From: Mytilus trossulus
Lineage: Eukaryota; Mollusca; Bivalvia; Mytilida; Mytilidae
Assembly (NCBI RefSeq): GCF_036588685.1
Contig: NC_086384.1
Location: forward strand, 9,376,195 to 9,440,194
Length of the DNA: 64,000 nt
Reading direction: 5' to 3'
The translations under genes were made by a program, and so were the position numbers. This document shows positions 55,401 to 64,000 of the stretch, in pieces. Position 1 is the stretch's first letter; the number at the start of each line of letters is the position of its first letter. The notes beneath the pieces are model-generated. The model searched no databases. It was given only the letters and a program-made list of their open reading frames with translations, and had not been told where the DNA came from.

Positions 55401-56651
55401 ATGGGAACGAATCCAAAGAACAAAAATTACATCTAAAATGTTTTATTCTCTCACGAAATTAGAAGTCACATTATTAAACTAACTTCCCTACATAATCAGA
55501 ATGTCCGTAACTGTCTAGGCTTACTCGTATGTTATCAAAGCTGCATATACACTGGAATTTTGTATTTCGGAAATTAAGACTCTATTAAAATTTTTATCTT
55601 AATTCGTTAACAAAGAAATGTTGTTTCACTGCCTTTACTAACGCATTTTAAATGTTTCTGTTAATGCAAACACAACTTTGAAACGGTTGATGCACCATAA
55701 AAGTGACACTATTGTAAAAACCAAAAAGATTAAATGGATAATATGAATGGAAAAATGACATTCAGATTCTAACCATTTAATGCAATTTTTTTTACACGTT
55801 AATCGGTTTACTACTCACACTTCTTTTTATCTCTCGTGGTAAGCTGTCTCATAGGCAATCATAACACATCTCATCGTTTTTTAAAATTTATTATGATTTC
55901 AGTGAAAGGTCATTATAACAACTACGTTTTATTTGCTGCCGCGTTTATCGTTGTGTTACTAATATCTATTGGGTGTAATATATGCATTAGTAACTACAGA
56001 CAAAGAGCAATGCAGAGGGCGATGGCACAACAACTAAAGATTCAAAATCCGCAATCTTTTGACGAAACTATTCAGGAATCAGATTCAGCTGGTGCAATAA
56101 GTCACGTTTCGTCTAAATATGAGACTATAAATGAAAATAATATGACAATGCCTAATTTTGAAAACTGTGAACACAAGATACAAAGTCAAACATTTAACAG
56201 AACATCATCACCGGTATTGAACCAATCATACCTTGAAGTTATAGGGGATGATGATTATTTTGCCTCAAAAGAAGAAACAGTTGAATCATCTTCTATGACA
56301 AATAATAAAAATAGCACGTTTGAATCGAAGGAAATATTTGCAGACAATATAGATGCTGAAGATGCCTCATATCACTCTATATTATCAGAACAGTTTAATG
56401 AAACTGACATGTTTTTATCATCAAATAGTTCAATTCATTTAGACATGAACAGTGTTAACAAAGATATAACCAGAAAATATAATTCAACAAAGAAAAGAGA
56501 ATTTGTAAACCCTTATTCGACTTTGAAAACAAGTGAAATGCAAAACTATCAAATCTTTTATACAGCTGTCACATGTAAACATGAAACAGAAATCCTGACT
56601 CAAAAGGTAAAACCATCTTATGAAAAGATGAAAAGAAATTCGTATCCTTGA
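49388..56651 (+). CDS. locus C: IgSF transmembrane receptor with ITIM-like tail (complete model, 394 residues)
   Basis: Exons 49388-49424, 52669-52983, 54841-54924 and 55903-56651 join in frame through phase 1 introns. The protein has a signal peptide (MDSKVFVVFVINAFCAIA, cut before Glu19) and one Ig domain (Cys37-Cys99, Trp48, DFGLYLC). A Thr/Ser stalk (119-145) and a membrane helix (about 153-174) follow. The cytoplasmic tail of about 220 residues has ten Tyr (177-393), among them Y218 (SKYETI) and Y365 (IFYTAV), which fit the ITIM consensus, plus YLEV255, YHSI302, YSTL350 and YEKM385. It would sit at the cell surface and signal through SH2-domain proteins. A second stalk-like exon (55290) is probably skipped. 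AATAAA follows at 56754. Family membership and ligand are unknown. Confidence 0.75.
49425..50490. other. locus C intron 1, left part, nothing recognised
   Basis: AT-rich intron; a minus frame at 49327-49563 overlaps exon 1 antisense and is unsupported. Confidence 0.4.
50491..50690 (+). repeat. dispersed repeat family 3, plus copy 2
   Basis: Begins AGAGGGACGAAAGATACCAA and runs through the ACAACGCCATGGC box to GATCTCAGGTGCTCCGGAG. It lies in intron 1 of locus C. Confidence 0.85.
50811..51005 (+). repeat. dispersed repeat family 2, copy 3
   Basis: Starts AATAAACTCATCATAGATAC and holds the CCAGACGCGCGTTTTGTCTA and CATCAGTGACGCTCGAG core. Confidence 0.85.
51006..52220. other. locus C intron 1, right part
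   Basis: A TA-rich tract at 51031-51057 and, at 51714-51751, two tandem copies of GGACCATATTTGTATTT. The 86- and 67-codon frames at 51494-51798 overlap on opposite strands and I do not recognise either. One minus start-exon candidate is listed separately. Confidence 0.4.
51222..51265 (-). CDS. start-exon candidate on the minus strand
   Basis: ATG at 51265-51263 opens MRIKTNDIVWVVIV and a split codon before a perfect GTGAGT donor. It resembles a signal-peptide start. It leaves in phase 2, which does not fit the Ig exon of locus B (phase 1 entry), so it would need a further exon or belongs to another gene. It may be chance. Confidence 0.2.
52221..52274. repeat. near-perfect 54-bp palindrome
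   Basis: Arms meet at ACGCGT (52245-52250) and extend through ATGATCCGACCA / TGGTCGGATCAT with few mismatches. It is flanked by two direct AATACTCATAT(T)GTACGG-like words at about 52184 and 52304. Confidence 0.7.
52669..52983 (+). CDS. locus C immunoglobulin-domain exon
   Basis: 315 bp between the acceptor TCTCAATTACAG and donor GTAACT, phase 1 in and out. It finishes the signal peptide (FCAIA) and encodes a V- or I-type Ig domain: VVLKC (Cys37), LRWRR (Trp48), NLLIANVTTADFGLYLC (Asp93, Tyr97, Cys99), then a G-strand ending VTLEYK. N88-V-T is a glycosylation site. An alternative acceptor at 52686 has the same phase but would remove the signal peptide end, so I prefer 52669. It is only weakly like the Ig domain of locus B, so the two are not recent duplicates. 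Confidence 0.8.
53291..53710 (+). repeat. dispersed repeat in locus C intron 2
   Basis: Starts TTTTTGTCGAGCCTTCGACT, then a GTCGTCGGCGTCGTCGGC tract and a TCTGTGGTTCAAATTTTTGA box. From memory very common in mussels. The 103-codon frame over its left part is not a gene. Confidence 0.75.
53935..54400. repeat. tandem duplication within intron 2 (period about 235 bp)
   Basis: Blocks at 53935-54170 and 54175-54400 share ACACTCTGTATA, CTGCATTTC, ATTGACCGTTTTAG / AATGACCGTTTTAG and ATTTACTTTTGT-like words in order. Diverged and non-coding. Confidence 0.5.
54841..54924 (+). CDS. locus C stalk exon 1
   Basis: 84 bp, acceptor TTTTATGTAG, donor GTATTT, phase 1 in and out. It encodes TTSPSDLSITTSVQTTFPGT then DIMSEDT. 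The Ser/Thr richness suggests an O-glycosylated spacer between Ig domain and membrane. Confidence 0.7.
55290..55373 (+). pseudogene. locus C stalk exon 2, duplicate with lost donor
   Basis: After the acceptor TTTTTTATTTAG the phase 1 frame reads TTSTVVMVVTQNIQTTIPDT then EIISEDN. It aligns without gaps to stalk exon 1 (shared TTS, QTT, P, T, I, SED). Where exon 1 has the donor GT, this copy has TA (55374-55375). Without a donor the exon should be skipped or run to the TAG near 55460; a weak GT near 55439 is the only phase-compatible substitute I see. Confidence 0.6.
55903..56651 (+). CDS. locus C last exon: membrane helix and tyrosine-rich tail
   Basis: Acceptor TTATGATTTCAG, phase 1 entry (split codon Val), open to TGA at 56649. 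It starts KGHYNNYVLFAAAFIVVLLI and SIGCNICI (helix), followed by NYRQRAMQRAMAQQ (basic, stop-transfer). The rest is hydrophilic, Ser/Asn/Glu-rich and without predicted folded domain by eye. Tyr motifs in order: SKYETI, QSYLEVI, DDYFAS, ASYHSIL, RKYNST, NPYSTL, NYQIF, IFYTAV, SYEKM. YEKM fits a PI3-kinase SH2 site and YSTL with YTAV, eleven residues apart, a loose ITAM spacing. In loci A and B the membrane helix has its own exon; here it is fused to the tail. Confidence 0.8.
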
Positions 56652-56753
56652 ACATTAATCATTCCTTTTTAAAGACTCTTATTTATGTGCTATTCGAGTA
56701 AGCCAGTTTTAGCACAATACTATGTAATTTTTTATTTTCGATATTCTTTGTCT

Positions 56754-56759
56754 AATAAA
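56754..56759 (+). promoter_or_regulatory. polyadenylation signal of locus C
   Basis: AATAAA 103 bases after the stop codon, followed by T-rich sequence. Confidence 0.55.
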
Positions 56760-56970
56760 TGATTTTGTATTTTAAATGATTTATCGAATGACATTGCTGA
56801 GAATTATTATGACAAAATGCAAATCTTAAGAAGAAGCATAAACGGCAAAGAAGGCTTAGCATTAAGCACACAGTGTTGATCGTGTTTTCATTTGCATGAT
56901 TGTTTGTCTATTGTTCAGTAGGGATATTACATAACTATATCAATAAGGAGATGTATGATTGCCCATTAGA

Positions 56971-57162
56971 CACATATTCACCAAAGTTCAATTAATATTG
57001 AGTTGAATGAAAGAAACTGTAAGCAACCTTACGGCTTTCAACAATGAGAAAAAACGTATAGTAACTAGCTACTATCTACTACGCGATTTCTCATTGTTGA
57101 AAGCCGTAAGGTTGCTTACAGTTTTTTCATCCAACTCAATTGAACTTTGGTGAATATTTGTG
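56971..57162. repeat. 192-bp inverted repeat (hairpin with arms of about 75-80 bp)
   Basis: Left arm 56971-57054 and right arm 57086-57162 are near reverse complements. They share CACCAAAGTTCAAT, ACTGTAAGCAACCTTACGGC and TTTCAACAATGAGAAA. The loop is about 31 bp. It lies 0.3 kb behind the end of locus C and is embedded in a dispersed repeat. Confidence 0.8.
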
Positions 57163-58789
57163 GTGTTAAAAGCCCCGACATGAACAATATGAAAATATTC
57201 AATTGAGAAAACTAACAGCCTTTTTAACAAACAAAATTTACCAAATCAAAAGTTGCAGACATGACAAAACGACAGCCACCAATGACAGTCTCTTAAATTG
57301 ATGAAAAATGTGTTGGGATTTAACATAATTGAAAGCACAAGAGCTCTCCTTAACCTTGAACAGTAAGGTAAAAAATCTTGAGAAACATATAACAAAAACA
57401 CAGACCGGACGGAACAGGGAATTCATACATCTCTCTCAACACCAGTACACAAGGTACAGATCTGAGAGTAGTCGCAGTACTTGACACCCTTTTCTGTGCA
57501 AATAATTACTTATAAAAATCATGTATCTTACAACAAAATTTCAATCAGTTCACATTCAACATTCAAATAATTTAGTGTAAAGGTGTCTTTAATAGTCAGA
57601 GAAAAAACGCCAATCCATTATAATCTGCATATTGTATTGGATCTGTATATTTCACATTAAATTGCATTTTTCTAATAGACATCAATTTGTGACCTTTATA
57701 TTGAATTGGAGTTGATGTTCAGAATTATAGTGTTATTGAATACATAAATGAAAATGAGAGCAATTAGTAAAAATATATTTGAAATGAAAAATAGATTGGT
57801 TTTAAAAGTCAATGAAAACGTCCGGTTATACAATGGAAATCATGACCTTCATTGATTACGGATATGTGGCCTTCCTGTCTGAATGACAATGATCTGTTTA
57901 CGTACTAGAAAAAAAAGCTATTCAGGGACTTTTTATACTTTTGGAGTCAAAAGTTGTTATGATTTAAATATTGATACCAAAAACACCAAAGATATTGTTT
58001 TCAGTACAGGCATAACTTTGTTAGAGAAATTATTAAGTTAATAAACATAGTTACATAGATCTTGCCTCTTGGAACTAAACGGCAGATTGAAAATATATTC
58101 GTTTCTTATCTTTACATTATTGTAAAGTTAGTTAGATATTTTCTAATTTTTATGAAGTAAATAATTCATCTATAAAACACTTTGTTTTACAAAACTTCCC
58201 TCCAAACTGACAGCATCAGATTATTTATTGACAACATATTTATCATCATCAATTGATAGTCATTGAGTTTTCAGTTTGTGTTCGATCTATGAATTTAAAT
58301 GTCCCTCTGGTGCCTTTTGCCACTCTTTTGAGGTGTACGAGGTTCTGTATTGGCCCTATATGATCTTGGGTTGTGGATAACGAATGTCGTTTAGTTGGCA
58401 TGTTTTAGAAGTTCATGTAAATAAAAATGGTATCAAAGTAACTGTATATTCAGTGCGTACTCTAATTTAAGAGTACACGAGCTTTTACTAGCTTTGATAA
58501 ATGTGCGTTACCAATGTCCAGAGCCTGCTAAACACAGGTGTTTGTGTGTGTCATTTGTTAGTCTGTCATCATTTTTATTGTAAAATATTTTAAGTGATTG
58601 TCTCACATTTTGTCGTCGTGTCTGTGTCTTTTTTATATAGTACTATACGGAACGGGTTATCCAGTTCGAAAGACTGTGTAATGTTTGAAAAGAGACTTTC
58701 GTCTACATCGTTTAATCTGTTAATAGTTTGACCTACGGGAAATCATTGCAGATCTTCTCATTTTTATACCAAAAGGGTAGATACTATTT
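57163..58789. other. non-coding, repeat remnant at the left, nothing else recognised
   Basis: The first 80 bp continue the repeat that holds the hairpin. The minus frame at 57238-57426 lies in it and is unsupported. Confidence 0.4.
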
Positions 58790-58880
58790 ATCTCCTCTTT
58801 GACAGTCAACAATTTGAAAGTGCTCAGTATGGATGTAGACTTGTCTCATTGCATTCACACGACATATTCGTATATCTATG
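58790..58880 (-). repeat. family 4 fragment, minus
   Basis: Carries TTGTCTCATTGCATTCACAC, the reverse complement of the family 4 start. Confidence 0.5.
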
Positions 58881-59822
58881 ACTAAAATTCTCCTCTTGGT
58901 CTAATGTAAGGGAAAAGTTCAACTCACCAACAGATTTTGACAATTTTTCTCAAGACAAAGTTTAGTTAATAACTATACTATAGATTAGTTCCAGATTCTT
59001 CTTCTCTACAATATTTAAGAGCTGCTCTATTCGTTCTGAAGAGTGGTTTGAACCACAAAAAAATATTTATCAAAAAAGAACATAACAGCAAAAGACTCCG
59101 TACAAATATATTTGTTTCAATCTTATAACTTTCTACATATAAAAAGTAAGTTCAATATCATAGGCAATCCACCATTATCCGTTTCCTTATTGCTCATATT
59201 CCGCATACAAAAAGTATCCATCTCCTATAACATATGCAGTTTATCATTCTGTATCCGATTATAAGAATATTTTTGTCTAATCTTAAATATATTTGTGTCT
59301 TGTAAAGTTTTATTAATAAATAACATTACTAAATAGTTGTGTAATTGTTGGTTTCATCAGGTTTACTCCACTGTTTGCTGTTTATCGATGATTTGTTTTC
59401 ATTCTTTGTCAAAAGTCATTTTGTTTGTTTTAGATTATTCATTGTTTTTCTTGAACATAGTAGTTGACTCTTCTCTGTCTAGTATTATTGGAACACGTAT
59501 TACTCCTTCGTTTTTCAATCTTTCAATTGTGAGTTCAAACTATGATATTTTCGTTGTCTTGTGGATTAAATTATGTTGACGAAAACTGGTCCGCTTATCT
59601 GGTTGTTAAGTACATTTTTAAATTATTGATTCTTCTTCAGTCGGCGCTTAAAAGAAAACAACAAAGTGTCTGATTAAAACTAAAACAAAGACTTCTATAA
59701 AAACAAAAAAGTTTTTTTGACACTGCAGCACAAAATAGTAAAATTCCAGCAGACATAGATGACAACTATATATTAAAGACAGGAATAACTATATAAAAAA
59801 CAGACAGCTACCTCATGAGAAT
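58881..59822. other. non-coding, nothing recognised
   Basis: AT-rich; the 80-codon frame at 59337-59579 is Phe/Ser/Val-rich with no supporting sites. Confidence 0.4.
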
Positions 59823-60210
59823 TTAGTTTGGAAAGATGTCAGATACATATAAGACTCGTCTAAACATCTCCCTTACAATGTTAGATCTGTAAATTTGTTT
59901 TCGCAAATGTTTTGTACTTTCCTTGCTGAGATTCGAACTCATGCTACTGAGATATCGTGACACCAAAATCGCCAGTACTGTATCCGACGCGCTAGACCAC
60001 TCGATCACCGTGGCTTCACAATGATGAAGCTTTCGGTGACCGGGAGTTACCATCCATGAAGATAGAATTGTTACCAATAAGCTGAAATATCTATTGTAAA
60101 GGATCCGTCAAATTAATGCAAGGTACAGTCACAGAAATAGTTATATTTATAAGTACGTCTGAACAGTGACAGCTCTTCAACAAATGTATCCATCGGATCA
60201 CCAGCAGTTT
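59823..60210 (-). mobile_element. tRNA-derived SINE relic
   Basis: On minus, GTGATCGAGTGGTCTAGCGC (60008-59989) resembles a pol III A box and GAGTTCGAATCTC (59940-59928) a B box, about 50 bp apart as in a Leu- or Ser-type tRNA. The acceptor stem does not pair, so this is not a tRNA gene. The downstream tail resembles that of 34880-35050, and the upstream side has GACAGCTCTTCAACAAATG, shared with 34892 and 35360. Confidence 0.55.
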
Positions 60211-60632
60211 GCATGCTATTTTTTAAACTTGACTACATTTATGTGGGGAAGGAATGTGGTTATTAGTTTTAGTTCATGAACTGTTGTAATAAAAGTATGC
60301 TTAAATTCAATTATTAATACAAATTTCAGCTACATGTATGTATCATTACATGCAGTTGAAAAAGGCCAAGTTTACAAATGCTTAATTTCTGTTTTACTTT
60401 AAAACATATTTCGTCATTCTTACCATAGAAAGATATGTTATAGAACATTTTGAGAAGGTTCTGCCCTAGATTGGATTTCATTTGTTCCACGTTAGATCTT
60501 TTTACATTTTTATAGACTTACTATTTTGTTCAATTTACAAAAGTTATAATTGAGTTCATCTGTTAATGCATTCATGTTTTATGAATTACACATATGCATA
60601 TTTATCAATTAAAAAAAAATCATAATTCCTAC
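60211..60632. other. non-coding, left part of a duplicated block
   Basis: Some words reappear near 61390-61480, one duplication period (848 bp) to the right. Nothing else seen. Confidence 0.35.
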
Positions 60633-60722
60633 CTAACATCATTTTCATCTTGTATCGTCGCTTCCCTGTCATTGATAGAACAGTTGCTAATTCAGTTTCT
60701 TCGATATTTTCTCTGCAACAAC
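60633..60722 (-). CDS. exon-like block, copy 1 (with acceptor and donor)
   Basis: 90 bp on minus between acceptor ATTGAAATTAG and donor GTAGGA, phase 1 in and out. It encodes CCRENIEETELATVLSMTGK then RRYKMKMML. A Cys pair followed by an acidic and then a basic stretch is compatible with a juxtamembrane or cytoplasmic segment. No other exon of such a gene was found here, and upstream exons would lie beyond 61.7 kb on minus. Function unknown. Confidence 0.35.
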
Positions 60723-61480
60723 CTAATTTCAATAGAACAAGAAACAATTCAATACGTAAACGAAAGTACAATACACGGTTATCTTATAAATAGGGTATCG
60801 GGACATATAAATGAGATGGTTTGTTTTGAGTTATCGGTTATAAACTGTTGTAATTAGCTCACGCCAAACTCAATTCACAATACATAGTTCACAAATAGGT
60901 ATGTATTATTTCGTACAATTGTATTAAGTCAAGAATACAAACGTTCATCGTGACACTTGTATAATCACTGTATAATCCAAATAGTTAATCTATTATCAAA
61001 ACATGTTACATGCTGCTCATACTGTTTAATTGTCTTTATATATATATAATTATATCATTTGTAAAAATAGCTACGGTTATACAGGTAGGGAAAGTGTATT
61101 TCCACACTGCACAAGCATTATTGCATGTATATACAAATAAATATAGTTCATGTGGGAAAGATAATAAACCTTTACATGATTAAAAGATAACATTGGTGCT
61201 TAACACTTTTCATCATTAAAAGTTATTTTTGGCAATAGCATCTAGTTCTGACAGATTCCCCCTCAAACATACTTCAACATTTCTACTGTTGAATATCTCC
61301 TAGCAGTTATACAACACTTTTAGAAAGGTATGCTCTACATGGGGTTTAGAAACAGCTGTAACAAGATGTTAAGAAATAATTCAACCTGTAAAATTAATGC
61401 ATTTTTGTTTTATAAATTATTACTTTGCTCAATGTACACCAATGTATTTTATATTAATTAACAATTTCCATAATTCCTAT

Positions 61481-61570
61481 CTAATTTAATTTTCATCGTG
61501 TCACGTCGCTTCCCTGTTATTGATAAATCAGTTGCTAATTCAGTGTCTTCAGTAATTTCTCTGCAACAAC
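61481..61570 (-). pseudogene. exon-like block, copy 2 (donor lost)
   Basis: Same length, phase and acceptor as copy 1. It encodes CCREITEDTELATDLSITGK then RRDTMKIKL. At the donor position GT is replaced by AT (61480-61479). The flanks are also duplicated, so this is a local tandem duplication of about 848 bp rather than an independent exon. Confidence 0.4.
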
Positions 61571-61689
61571 CTAATTTCAATAGAACTAGTAACAATACAA
61601 TACGTATACGAACGTACAACTATTCACGTTAGCTTATAAATAGGGTATCCGGACATAATAATGAGATGGTGGATTGTCACTTTGATGTA

Positions 61690-62555
61690 ACCATACTACA
61701 TAGGCGTAGACAATTTTTAAATCTTAATTTTAATATTGAACACGAATAAAAAAATGTTGTAGGATTAAACTAAGTGGGAAAGCAGCCAAACAAATAAAAA
61801 AACCATCAGTAAATAAGCACATTTGAGATGAATAAACAACAACTAAAATCCTCATGCAGACAGCGTTCTTTCAGGAGCTAGTAACGTCATCTTCTATTTT
61901 TCCTTTTACAATCGTTTAACTATTTTCGAAATGGTATTCGGTTACATTTATTTATCCTTGAGTAAACTGTAACTCCTTACAGTTACCGTGTTCGTTCCGG
62001 AACTATTTTATTTTACTCTAGCATAAGGGAAAAATAGTATGTGGATCGAAGCTTGAATTAGCGAGGAGTAAAGGGTCTCCTGTTGCTTCTTTTTCACACA
62101 TACCATTTCAGTCATGCTGGTAGACATATTTACCAATACAAGCATTATAGATAATATCATAATCTTCAAACTTCGGTTTAATATTTAACGAATAGTTAAA
62201 AAATCTGACATTATCTTTCCTCCTATACATTTCTAGGAATATGATTGGTTAAAAGCGTCCGCATCGAGACCGTGTATATTTCATATTAGGTTAGTATGGA
62301 GGCGGGGCTTATTTCATACATGGTTAGCAGTAGTGTTAAGTCCCTTTATATTCCATATCAGTTAAGAAGGGAGGCGGGGCTTATTTCATACACATGTAAA
62401 CCTAACAAGTTGTTATTGTTGGCATCTGTTTTTGTAGGATCAATGGAAGTAGTTTCATAATGCTAACAGTATTGAAGACATGCTTATTTTGATAGGTCAC
62501 AAGTGTAAATTTTATACGGTAAGATAGTCGGTAAGATAAAATTCAAAATTCTTTA
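61690..62555. other. non-coding, with a small direct repeat at 62281-62396
   Basis: Two copies of GGAGGCGGGGCTTATTTCAT (about 62299 and 62371) with similar flanks, period about 72 bp. Otherwise nothing recognised. Confidence 0.5.
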
Positions 62556-62692
62556 CATAGTGAGCTAGTGACGTAATACGGTATATGTGGGGTCAGTAAA
62601 TTCTATATGGGAATTGGAGCTTCGCTCTGACCCAATATTGAATTTACTGACCCTATATATACCGTATGCGGTCGTCACTAGCACACTATGCT
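62556..62692. repeat. fold-back repeat of 137 bp
   Basis: Left arm (CATAGTGAGCTAGTGACG… GGGTCAGTAAATTC) and right arm (GAATTTACTGACCC… CGTCACTAGCACACTATG) are reverse complements with few mismatches. The loop has GGAGCTTCGCTC. Confidence 0.75.
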
Positions 62693-63329
62693 ATTGATAT
62701 TATCTTCAGTTCAGTGGAACAAAGATGAAGCTGCACCAATACCCGACTTTTTCCTGATTCATTTTAACAAAAAATAACATCTAAGTTTGGAATGTTTGTC
62801 CGTAGGAAAGTCGCGATAAAATATTAATCTGCCATACGTAGTAGAAAACGCAAATTGCAAACGTATTGGTTTTTGTTTACAGCCATTGAAATGAATATAG
62901 ATTTTTTAGTGTTATTGACCCGAGCGCACCCAAACAGTGATTACAATGTATTTAGCTGAGATTGAAAAGTGTTATTTACGGTTTATTCATTTGTGGAGGA
63001 TTTTTTTCAAGTCAGGTACATTCATAATCATTAACCACCAATACGCTATCACTGTGAATATAAATGAGATAAATAAAAAATTAAACTGAAATTATCTCGT
63101 CGTTGAGTATAAAAAGTACGGCGGACCAGTCCGGAGAAAAAAATAAAAAACCAAAAATAAACAAAATTTAAAACTAATTGTTCAGAGAACAATTGAAGGT
63201 CTTACAACCAAACACAATGTATCTTAATATGAAAGTTGTAAAATTAAGTTTAAAATGTAATTTTAAATGTCAAATGATAGGTTATTGTACGCTGGTTCCA
63301 AAAATATATGGTTTCTATACAATTTTTTT
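62693..63329. other. non-coding, nothing recognised
   Basis: AT-rich with an A-rich stretch at 63137-63175. Confidence 0.4.
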
Positions 63330-64000
63330 TAAATAAGGGAGATAATTTGGTACTTACGGTTTGAAAAATGTTACTTCTGATAATATTTGAATATTTATTT
63401 GACACAAATTCCAAAAATATCTGGTTCTATATACTTTTATAGTAATAAAGGACCAAAAAATGCTACTTCCGGTTTACACAAGGTCACTTCCGTTTGTTTA
63501 TTTCAAGGTAAAATGGTTTGATATCTATTGCCAAAAGCCTGATGGCTTTATCATGTATACATATGAGGTAAAAGAAAAGGTCAAAATCTAGAACTTCAAA
63601 TTAAGCTATGACCTTGAGATCAATTTCAAGGTCAGAAACGAAACCAAGGACCTCAAATTAAAAGACTATAGGTCTTAATTATATTTGGTTAAAGAGATTT
63701 ATCTCCATACGCGTATTTTTAAATACAAAAAGGGAGAAAACTTCCTTTTACATTCAAAGTACCCTTGCGATAGAAATTTACGTGTTACGACATGTCACAA
63801 CTTACAATTTAGTAAAAATAATATGTTGATATCTTAAACAGTTTTTGGAAATAAGTGAAAATAAGTCAAATTAAACAAATTCGAATATGACCTTGACCTT
63901 TGACCGTGACCTAATTTTCATTTTTTGGACCAAGGACCTCAAATCAAAAGATCCTAGGTCTCTATCACTTATGGTTTACAAGATAGAAATGCAAATCACT
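63330..64000 (+). repeat. dispersed repeat reaching the window edge
   Basis: Two internal blocks share ACCAAGGACCTCAAAT followed by AAAAGA and TAGGTCT (63651 and 63931), and TGACCTTGA words occur several times. From memory this is a common bivalve repeat. It continues beyond the window. Confidence 0.6.

Noticed and set aside
59925..60016. Possible tRNA gene on minus
   Set aside because: A- and B-box-like words are present but the acceptor stem does not pair, and the sequence is part of a longer repeat.

Overview
The window looks like nuclear DNA of a marine bivalve, most likely a mussel (Mytilus or a close relative). It is AT-rich with large introns and few genes, and it is packed with short dispersed repeats that I recognise from memory as typical of mussel genomes. 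There is no bacterial-style gene packing. Almost all open frames over 60 codons are chance frames or repeat frames. No rRNA, intact tRNA or CRISPR is visible.

The real coding content is a cluster of immunoglobulin-superfamily (IgSF) transmembrane receptor genes, rebuilt here by hand from splice sites and codon phase. Locus C (+, 49388-56651) is the most complete: a start/signal-peptide exon, one Ig-domain exon, a Ser/Thr stalk exon, and a last exon with the membrane segment and a long tyrosine-rich tail. It is a 394-residue model with AATAAA behind it. Locus B (-, 35788 down to 22892) has an Ig exon, stalk exon, membrane exon and three cytoplasmic exons, all joining in phase; its signal-peptide exon was not found. 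Locus A (+, 16271-17739) has a stalk exon and membrane exon with the same phase pattern as B and a very short tail; no Ig exon is visible upstream. Weaker exon-like pieces lie at 14982-15122 (-, a possible alternative 3' end of B), 43809-43888 (-), 51222-51265 (-) and as a duplicated pair at 60633-60722 and 61481-61570 (-). B and C point away from each other, and A sits on the opposite strand just beyond the 3' end of B. This suggests a receptor cluster with inhibitory-like (C), tyrosine-tailed (B) and short-tailed (A) members; function is inferred from architecture only.

Layout. 1-8400: non-coding with dispersed repeats and a fold-back element. 8404-13909: a striking tandem array of four near-identical 435-bp inverted-repeat elements alternating with three copies of a 1.2-1.3 kb spacer. 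The outer flanks carry TACA and every inner junction TATA. 14-18 kb: locus A. 18.4-21.7 kb: an old duplication split by a TTAA-flanked MITE, whose empty site is preserved in the paralogous copy, plus a 33-bp minisatellite (19424-20225). 22.9-35.8 kb: locus B, with introns holding reverse-transcriptase fragments, a decayed Tc1/mariner transposase and a 2.2-kb composite repeat. 36-49 kb: non-coding, with a 1.1-kb fold-back element and a 0.4-0.5 kb duplicated segment (42.3 and 45.5 kb). 49-57 kb: locus C. 57-64 kb: palindromic repeats, a tRNA-derived SINE relic, the duplicated exon-like pair and a dispersed repeat at the right edge.

Limits: gene models rest on splice consensus, phase agreement and protein features read by eye. 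No alignment or transcript evidence was available. Repeat family statements marked as from memory are unverified.
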